A stretch of DNA of 64,000 bases from Paenilisteria riparia FSL S10-1204 (GTDB taxonomy: Bacteria; Bacillota; Bacilli; Lactobacillales; Listeriaceae): positions 1 through 64,000 of the forward strand of contig NZ_AODL01000024.1 in the NCBI RefSeq assembly GCF_000525995.1, in the 5' to 3' direction. Of this stretch, positions 58,082 to 64,000 are shown in pieces (position 1 is the stretch's first letter; the number at the start of each line of letters is the position of its first letter). Position numbers and translations under genes: made by a program. Under the pieces are notes generated by a model. The model searched no databases. It saw only the letters and a program-made list of their open reading frames with translations, and was not told the DNA's origin.

Positions 58082-59459
58082 GTACTTTACCTCCTAATAC
58101 GCGTAACATCGGCTGGAACTTCATCGCCGTCTCCGCAAGTTCATCTACTGGCACTGAATCTGCCACAATACCGCATCCTGCATACAATAACGCATCCGTG
58201 TCCACCGTAAGCGCCGAACGAATCGCGACCACAAACTCACCACGATCCTTCGCATCAATCCAGCCAATCGGTGCCCCGTAAAGCCCACGATCCATCGCTT
58301 CCTTCAATCGAATCACCGTCATCGCATCTTCCTGTGGCCAACCACCAAGCGCTGGCGTCGGATGAAGCGCCCGAACCACGTCCAGCAACTTCGCCGAACC
58401 CCGATTCCCAGCAACCGTCATATACAAGTGCTGAATATCCCTATTTTTAAGCAATTCCGGATTCGCCGACACTTCCACATCCTCGCAAAAGCGCGCCATC
58501 GTCTCCTCAATCATCTCCACTACAAAATGATGTTCCGCTAAGTTCTTTGCATCATTAAGTAACATTGCCCCCAGCGTCTCATCTTCTGCATCCGTCGTTC
58601 CACGGCCAATCGAACCAGCCACACAAGCCGACTCCATCCGCGTTTCATCTGCCAATACTAAACGTTCCGGGGTCGCCCCAAAGAAAGTCCGCGTCCCATT
58701 TTCCAACACGAAATAATAACTATTCTCTTGCTGCGCCTCCATATTCGCGATAATCCGATTACTCGACAAAAAGCCATCAAAACCCAGTCGCATACGTCGC
58801 GCCAGTACCACTTTTTGCAAATGTTCCGTGTCTTGCAGTAACGCCACAACATCCGTCGCAGCCGCGAGCCAAGCATCCTCAGCCAGCCGCTCCTCCAAAA
58901 TACAATCTGGCGTAGCATCAATGCCGGGCGAAGCATCACAAATTCGTTCCCACTGCGCCATTATAGCCTCTATTTTATCAAACTCATCATCCGCCGACAG
59001 CCAAATATTTACCGACAAATAACAACAATCTTCCTTCTCCGTCACCAAAAACAACGGCAAATAAAAAAGTCCTTGCCCAAACGATTCCCATTCCGGCGCC
59101 ACATCACTTTGCGAATCGAAGCGAAATCCACCAAAATAAACCGCACCACAAGCGCTTTCCTCACTGTTCGTCACCGTTCTGCGGAGCACCTGCTCTTTTC
59201 TTGTATGTAATGCCGAAAAGCGGTCGCTCCCAGCCTCCATGCGTAACTGATCCATCACGCCAAATCCAGCAAGTCGCAAAGATTGTTCTTTATTTTGCCA
59301 GAAGAATCGCTCTCCCTTAAAAGTCTCTGCCTGGTCAAATAGTTGCTTTGCAGTAATGTCTGTCAGTTCCGTTACCCAACTGAGCAACACTTGCCCTTTT
59401 TGCGAATCCATGGTCCGCTTTGCCTGCTCAAATAGCTCTATCGGCAATGTTAGTCCCAT
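58068..59459 (-). CDS. menF: Isochorismate synthase
   Basis: It converts chorismate to isochorismate. It has 463 residues. Motifs: KVVLARRMRLGF, FFGATPERLV, ACVAGSIGRGTTDAEDETL, then HPTPALGGWPQEDA and YAGCGIVADS. The start at 59459 (MGLTLPIELF) gives 11 nt from GAAGGAG; 59468 would be only 2 nt from it. First of menF-D-H-B-E. Confidence 0.94.
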   Translation of the reverse strand: MGLTLPIELFEQAKRTMDSQKGQVLLSWVTELTDITAKQLFDQAETFKGERFFWQNKEQSLRLAGFGVMDQLRMEAGSDRFSALHTRKEQVLRRTVTNSEESACGAVYFGGFRFDSQSDVAPEWESFGQGLFYLPLFLVTEKEDCCYLSVNIWLSADDEFDKIEAIMAQWERICDASPGIDATPDCILEERLAEDAWLAAATDVVALLQDTEHLQKVVLARRMRLGFDGFLSSNRIIANMEAQQENSYYFVLENGTRTFFGATPERLVLADETRMESACVAGSIGRGTTDAEDETLGAMLLNDAKNLAEHHFVVEMIEETMARFCEDVEVSANPELLKNRDIQHLYMTVAGNRGSAKLLDVVRALHPTPALGGWPQEDAMTVIRLKEAMDRGLYGAPIGWIDAKDRGEFVVAIRSALTVDTDALLYAGCGIVADSVPVDELAETAMKFQPMLRVLGGKVHERS

Positions 59460-59653
59460 ATTACTCATCTCTCCTTCATTGCCTTGACTCACCTCCTCAT
59501 TATAACAAAAGCCTGTTATTTTTACACCTTTAGACACTTTATAAAACAACTACATCCCCCATTTCAAAAAGAATTATCCTATTTAATTGACTAATGGCTC
59601 AAATTTCCCTAAAATTAAACAAGTATAAAGGTTTAAAAAAAGGAGAGAAACAA

Positions 59654-60598
59654 ATGGCACACGGCACAAAATCAGCCATTGTACGGCACTCTGGTTTCCA
59701 TAAATGGTGGATGTTACTTCGTCCGCACACATTGGTCGCATCATTCGTCCCTGTATTTTTAGGAACTACTGTCGCAATGAGCTATGAAAGTTTTCATTTT
59801 ACGCGTTTTTTCGTAATGTTAATTTCCTGCTTCCTCATCCAAACATCAGCAAATCTTTTCAATGAATATTATGACTACAAAAAAGGACAAGATGATGAAC
59901 ATACAGTAGGAAACGGTGGCGCAATTGTTAGGAATGGGATGAAACCAGGATTTATTTTATTCCTTGCCATTTTTCTATATGTATTAGCGATTCTTGGCGG
60001 TGTTTACTTATGTATGGACGTAAATAACTGGTGGATTGGGTTACTCGGTATTATTTCAATGCTTGTCGGTTATTTATACACTGGCGGTCCTTATCCAATC
60101 GCCTACACACCATTTGGCGAAATCATGGCAGGTTTTTTCATGGGAGGAATCATTACCTACATTTCCTTCTATATTCAAGCCGGATTTATTAGTTCTTTCA
60201 TTGTATACGTATCGATTCCAGTGATGGTCTTAGTCGGCAACCTCTTGCTCGCAAACAGTATCCGTGATTTAGAGCCCGACAAAGCAAACGGACGCCTCAC
60301 GTTAGCGATTCTACTCGGCCGTAAAGGCGCACTTGTTTTATTCACTGCCGCATTTATTTTCGCGTATGCATGGGAAATCGCCTTAATTTTCACGGTGCAA
60401 GCAACGCCCTGGATTTTAATCATCCTTCTAAGCGTTCCCGAAGCTATCAAAGCCGTTCGCCGCTTCATCGGCAAAAGCGTACCAATTACGATGGTTCCCG
60501 CGATGAAAGCAACGAGCAAAGCACTCACATTCTTCGGCTTATTACTAGCTATCGCCTTTTTAATCAGCTTACTAAGCGCGAACATGGTTGATTTTTAA
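59654..60598 (+). CDS. menA: 1,4-Dihydroxy-2-naphthoate polyprenyltransferase
   Basis: An integral membrane UbiA-family prenyltransferase of 314 residues, which attaches the isoprenoid tail. The first Asp-rich motif is NLFNEYYDYKKGQDDEH and the second is LANSIRDLEPDKANGR. About eight TM helices. AAAAGGAGAG precedes 59654. It is divergent from menF. Confidence 0.95.
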   Translation: MAHGTKSAIVRHSGFHKWWMLLRPHTLVASFVPVFLGTTVAMSYESFHFTRFFVMLISCFLIQTSANLFNEYYDYKKGQDDEHTVGNGGAIVRNGMKPGFILFLAIFLYVLAILGGVYLCMDVNNWWIGLLGIISMLVGYLYTGGPYPIAYTPFGEIMAGFFMGGIITYISFYIQAGFISSFIVYVSIPVMVLVGNLLLANSIRDLEPDKANGRLTLAILLGRKGALVLFTAAFIFAYAWEIALIFTVQATPWILIILLSVPEAIKAVRRFIGKSVPITMVPAMKATSKALTFFGLLLAIAFLISLLSANMVDF

Positions 60599-60602
60599 CA
60601 AT

Positions 60603-60648
60603 GAAAAAGTACCAGTGAACCGTTAATGGCTCGCTGGTACTTTTTTAG
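60603..60648. terminator. Bidirectional terminator between menA and yitJ
   Basis: AAAAAGTACCAG (60604-60615) pairs with CTGGTACTTTTT (60634-60645). Confidence 0.85.
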
Positions 60649-62504
60649 TTTTGCGATATAATTTGCTCTGTGATGTCTTGTTTACTCTGTACATATTTCG
60701 TCAGCTCAATCGACAAATCATAGCGCAAGAACGGTGTGATAATGTAAACACCATTGAAATGCTTACAAATCGCATCGATAATTTCCTTTGCAATCGCCAT
60801 TCCCTCTTCTCGTGCTGTCCCTGTCTGCTCCGCCTCACGCATCCGCTCACGAACCTCATCCGTCAACCGAATACCAGGCACTTCATTATGCAAGAACTCC
60901 GCATTTCGGCTAGAAAGTAATGGCATCACACCAACAAAAATCGGTACTGTAATTCCCGCCGCATCAAGCGCTTCTTTTAGCTGTGCTGCCTTTTCCATGT
61001 CATAAATGGGTTGTGTAATAATGTAATCCGCGCCATACTCCACTTTCCGTTCAATCAGGCGAACCGCTTTATCGAGCTTCAGTACATTTGGATTAAACGC
61101 TGCAGCTACTTGGAAACGCGCCTTCTCCTTCAACGATTTCCCGGTATACGAAATCCCGTCATTGAACTTCTTAATCAGCTGCACCAATTCCACCGAGCGC
61201 AAATCAAATACCGAAGACGCTCCTGGAAAATCACCAACCTTACTCGGATCTCCCGTCACTGCCAACACATCCAGAATTCCCAACTTATGAAAACCCATGA
61301 TATGCGAATGCATCCCAATCAAATTATGGTCTCGTGTCGTCAAATGAATCAGCGGTCTAATATTGTATTCCTGCTTCAAAATCGCGGCCAGCGCCATATT
61401 ACTAATCCGCGGTGTCGCAAGCGAATTATCCGAAATCGTAATCGCATCGACCCCCGCATCATCCAGCGCCTTCGCTCCTTCAAAAAATGTATCCGTATCA
61501 AAAGTGCGCGGCGGATCAAGCTCTACCAACACGGTAAATGCCTCTTTCACTTTGTCCGTCAAACGCACGCCAACGTCTTCTGCTGATTCCAATTCCGCTA
61601 ATTCCACAATCGGATGCACTACTTTTGAAGTAATTGGCTCTAACGATTTCAAGCCTTTGCGTAGCGCTCGAATATGATCTGGCGTCGTCCCACAGCAACC
61701 ACCAATCAAGCGCACACCTTCTTGCCTAAAAATCTCACCATATTGCTCAAAATAATCCGTTTCCGTCTGATAAACCACTTTTCCTTCGTCCATCTGCGGC
61801 AAACTAGCATTCGGATAAGCCGACAAATACGCATTCTCCAAAATCGGCACACTCTCTAGCGCCTTCGCCATATGATACGGGCCCAACCTACAGTTACCGC
61901 CAACAACATCGGCACCAAGATCCGCCAATTCCTGCAAAGCCGAGGCAAGCGTCTGGCCACTCTGTAGCAAACCCGGTTCATGCATCGACACATTCGCAAT
62001 AATCGGCAAGTCCGTCGTTTCCCGCGTAATTTTCAGTACCGTTTTCAGTTCATCTAAATCATAATACGTCTCCAGTAAAATCGCATCCACGCCCTCAAGC
62101 AACAAACAATACAGCTGCTCTCTAAAACTACGCTTAATCTCCTCCATGCTGGGCGCCGAAATTCGCGCATCATTCGCGCCATTAATCCCGCCAATCGTAC
62201 CAAAAATATAAACACCCGTCCCACGCGCCGCCTCCTTCGCATGTCGCACAGCCGCTTGGTTAATTTTTTTAATATCATCTTGCAAGCCATAGCGCGATAA
62301 TTTAATATAATTCGCACTGTACGTGTTTGTTTGAATAATGTCTGCACCCGCCTCGATATAAGCCCGGTGAATCGCAACGATATCATCTGGATGCGATAAA
62401 TTTAATTCTTCAAAGGAACGGTCAACCCCATAAGAATAAAGCAGTGTACCCATTGCACCATCAGCAATTAAAACCTTCTCACTTAAATCGCGGCGTAAAT
62501 TCAT
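60645..62504 (-). CDS. yitJ: Bifunctional homocysteine S-methyltransferase / methylenetetrahydrofolate reductase
   Basis: A two-domain protein of about 619 residues. The N-terminal homocysteine methyltransferase domain has VLIADGAMGTLLYSYG, GGNCRLGP and the zinc Cys pair in RLIGGCCGTTPDHIRAL. The C-terminal MetF-like domain (from about residue 330) has VLVELDPPRTFDTDTFFEGA and ITQPIYDMEKAAQL. The ATG at 62504 overlaps the metC stop, with AAAGGAG upstream. Confidence 0.93.
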   Translation of the reverse strand: MNLRRDLSEKVLIADGAMGTLLYSYGVDRSFEELNLSHPDDIVAIHRAYIEAGADIIQTNTYSANYIKLSRYGLQDDIKKINQAAVRHAKEAARGTGVYIFGTIGGINGANDARISAPSMEEIKRSFREQLYCLLLEGVDAILLETYYDLDELKTVLKITRETTDLPIIANVSMHEPGLLQSGQTLASALQELADLGADVVGGNCRLGPYHMAKALESVPILENAYLSAYPNASLPQMDEGKVVYQTETDYFEQYGEIFRQEGVRLIGGCCGTTPDHIRALRKGLKSLEPITSKVVHPIVELAELESAEDVGVRLTDKVKEAFTVLVELDPPRTFDTDTFFEGAKALDDAGVDAITISDNSLATPRISNMALAAILKQEYNIRPLIHLTTRDHNLIGMHSHIMGFHKLGILDVLAVTGDPSKVGDFPGASSVFDLRSVELVQLIKKFNDGISYTGKSLKEKARFQVAAAFNPNVLKLDKAVRLIERKVEYGADYIITQPIYDMEKAAQLKEALDAAGITVPIFVGVMPLLSSRNAEFLHNEVPGIRLTDEVRERMREAEQTGTAREEGMAIAKEIIDAICKHFNGVYIITPFLRYDLSIELTKYVQSKQDITEQIISQN

Positions 62505-63673
62505 CAACGAGCACTCCTTTCCACTGTATACGCAAGTGCCTGCTTGAAATCTTGAATAATATCATCCACATCCTCAAGCCCCACCGAAAAGCGTAATAAT
62601 CCTGGCGTAATACCAAGTTTCAACCGTTCTGCCTCAGGAATCGCCGCATGTGACATCCGTGCAGGATAAGACAAAATACTCTCCACCGCGCCCAAACTCA
62701 CCGAAAAAACCGGCAAATGCACATGATTCACAAATTGGCGCGCCGCCTCTTCACTACCAAGGTCAAACGACAAAACCGCGCCCGCAGCATCCGCCTGCGC
62801 CTGTTGCAACGCATAATCAGGATGTGACGACAAACCAGGATAAAACACCGCCGCAACCCGCTCATCCGCTTCCAAAAATTCCGCCACACGCTGCGCCGAC
62901 TCCGTGCCAACATTCATCCGCACCGCCAATGTTTTCAAACCACGCAGTAGCAACCAACAATCCTGCACACCGAGAACACCGCCCGTCGAATTTTGCATGA
63001 AATATACTTGTTTAGCAAGCGCCTCATTATTCGTCACAACAAGTCCCGCTAAAATATCACTATGGCCACCGAGAAACTTCGTCGCACTATGCACAACCAA
63101 GTCCGCGCCCAAATCCAAAGGCCGTTGCAAAACTGGCGTCAAAAACGTATTATCCACAAACGTCAAACAATCATGCTCTTTCGCAAGTCGCGCCACCGCC
63201 TCAATATCCGTCACACGCATCAACGGATTCGAAGGCGTCTCCACATAAACCAATTTCGTATTCTCCTGGAAAGCCGCGGCCACCGCATCCAAATCACCCA
63301 TATCAACAAACGTATGCGTAATCCCATACCGCGGCAAAACCTGTTCCGTCAACCGAAACGTCCCGCCATACACATCGCCCGAAATAATAAAATGATCCCC
63401 TTGCGACAACGTCAGTAGTGCCGCCGAAATAGCAGCCATCCCAGTCGCAAATGCAAAGCCATGCGTCCCATTTTCCAATTTTGCAATCGCTTCTTCCACA
63501 GCCTGGCGCGTCGGATTCCCTGATCTCGCGTAATCAAACGCATGATAATTATCAAAATCTGGCTGGTGAAACGTCGAAGATAAATGTAGCGGCGTATTCA
63601 AAGCACCCGTCGCCTCATCAATCCCCAAGCTCGCATGCACAACCTTCGTCCGAAAAGAAATTTCCTCACTCAT
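62504..63673 (-). CDS. metC: Cystathionine beta-lyase
   Basis: A PLP enzyme of the Cys/Met metabolism family, 389 residues, cleaving cystathionine to homocysteine. The PLP Lys is in VVHSATKFLGGHSDILAG, and FATGMAAISAALLTL and ETPSNPLMRVTD are the cofactor contacts. It lies between metI and yitJ, overlapping both. Separation from cystathionine gamma-synthase rests on gene order as well as sequence. Confidence 0.88.
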   Translation of the reverse strand: MSEEISFRTKVVHASLGIDEATGALNTPLHLSSTFHQPDFDNYHAFDYARSGNPTRQAVEEAIAKLENGTHGFAFATGMAAISAALLTLSQGDHFIISGDVYGGTFRLTEQVLPRYGITHTFVDMGDLDAVAAAFQENTKLVYVETPSNPLMRVTDIEAVARLAKEHDCLTFVDNTFLTPVLQRPLDLGADLVVHSATKFLGGHSDILAGLVVTNNEALAKQVYFMQNSTGGVLGVQDCWLLLRGLKTLAVRMNVGTESAQRVAEFLEADERVAAVFYPGLSSHPDYALQQAQADAAGAVLSFDLGSEEAARQFVNHVHLPVFSVSLGAVESILSYPARMSHAAIPEAERLKLGITPGLLRFSVGLEDVDDIIQDFKQALAYTVERSAR

Positions 63674-64000
63674 GCACGCTCACCCCTTCCTTCAAAACAC
63701 TCGCAAAAGCTTGTTCCAAATCTGCAATCAAATCATCACTATTTTCAATTCCTACAGAAATCCGCAACAACTCATCCGTCAAACCATAAGATTCCCGAAG
63801 CTCCCGCGGCACGTCCGCATGCGTCTGCGTCACCGGATACGTAATCAAACTCTCTACACCACCAAGACTCTCCGCAAAAGTAAACAGTTCCAGATTTCGC
63901 AAAAGTGTTGAAACAAGCCCAGCATCCTTAATTAAGAAGCTCACCATCCCGCCTTTTCCAGGATACAACACTTTTGTGACCGCCTCATGCCCTTCCAAAA
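63666..64000 (-). CDS. metI: Cystathionine gamma-synthase, C-terminal part (partial)
   Basis: The last 111 codons of a second Cys/Met PLP-family enzyme. The visible part (KVLYPGKGGMVSFLI.., LFTFAESLGGVESLITYP, then THADVPRELRESYG and LLRISVGIENSDDLI) matches the C-terminal domain. The stop overlaps the metC start by 8 bp. The rest lies beyond the window end. Confidence 0.88.
   Translation of the reverse strand, partial: LEGHEAVTKVLYPGKGGMVSFLIKDAGLVSTLLRNLELFTFAESLGGVESLITYPVTQTHADVPRELRESYGLTDELLRISVGIENSDDLIADLEQAFASVLKEGVSVHE

Overview
The window looks like a chromosomal segment of a low-GC Gram-positive bacterium of the family Listeriaceae, most likely Listeria in the broad sense. The evidence is gene content and order: trpEGDCFBA, pepV next to a D-amino-acid aminotransferase, leuS, asnB, metK, the menFDHBE/menA block, and yitJ-metC-metI all follow the Listeria pattern. 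The species cannot be fixed from sequence reading alone. Several cargo genes set it apart from an ordinary Listeria backbone.

Layout. 1-460: the 5' part of an IS200/IS605-type transposon. 0.5-9.5 kb (minus strand): a cupin with a cysteine-free CsoR-family regulator, a lactonase-like metallo-hydrolase, trmB and a kinase-like gene, an MFS efflux pump with its MarR regulator, dat, pepV and a Nudix gene. 9.5-19.3 kb: nnrD (plus), a MurJ/SpoVB-type flippase, then the tryptophan operon behind two tandem Trp T-box leaders. 19.3-25.5 kb: murQ-murP-murR for N-acetylmuramic acid recycling, a lytic transglycosylase, a 43-residue membrane peptide and a two-component system. 25.6-32.1 kb: leuS with a T-box, a membrane protein, an APC permease, ytqA-ytqB. 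32.1-40.3 kb: a surface-polymer region with tagD, a TagF-like fusion, an XcbB/CpsF-like and a DUF6270 gene, mupG, and a close homologue of streptococcal hyaluronan synthase. 40.5-45.4 kb: a structured intergenic element, asnB, a carbonic anhydrase lipoprotein, and metK with a SAM-I riboswitch. 45.4-49.2 kb: a type VII secretion LXG toxin module bounded by a 30-bp direct repeat copied from the riboswitch 5' end. 49.2-53.2 kb: small genes, an LDH-like dehydrogenase, yidD and Zur-controlled znuA. 53.2-64 kb: menaquinone genes and methionine genes running off the window end.

How genes work together. Peptidoglycan turnover is a theme: MupG splits MurNAc-6P-GlcNAc, MurQ processes MurNAc-6P, MurP imports the sugar and MurR senses it. 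An identical-type 15-bp palindrome sits before both murQ and the distant mupG, which points to one regulon. The surface-polymer genes could add a glycerol-phosphate polymer and a hyaluronan-like glycan to the envelope. The LXG module carries WXG100, Lap1-like, Lap2-like, toxin, probable immunity and DUF4176 genes but no secretion machinery.

Sequence quality matters here. About fifteen single-base frame breaks affect eleven genes. Most are an extra A/T in a homopolymer, and four are a lost base (GG, CC or AAA runs). I read these mainly as consensus errors and annotate the affected genes as single units. Phase variation at the longest tracts, particularly in the surface genes, is a live alternative.
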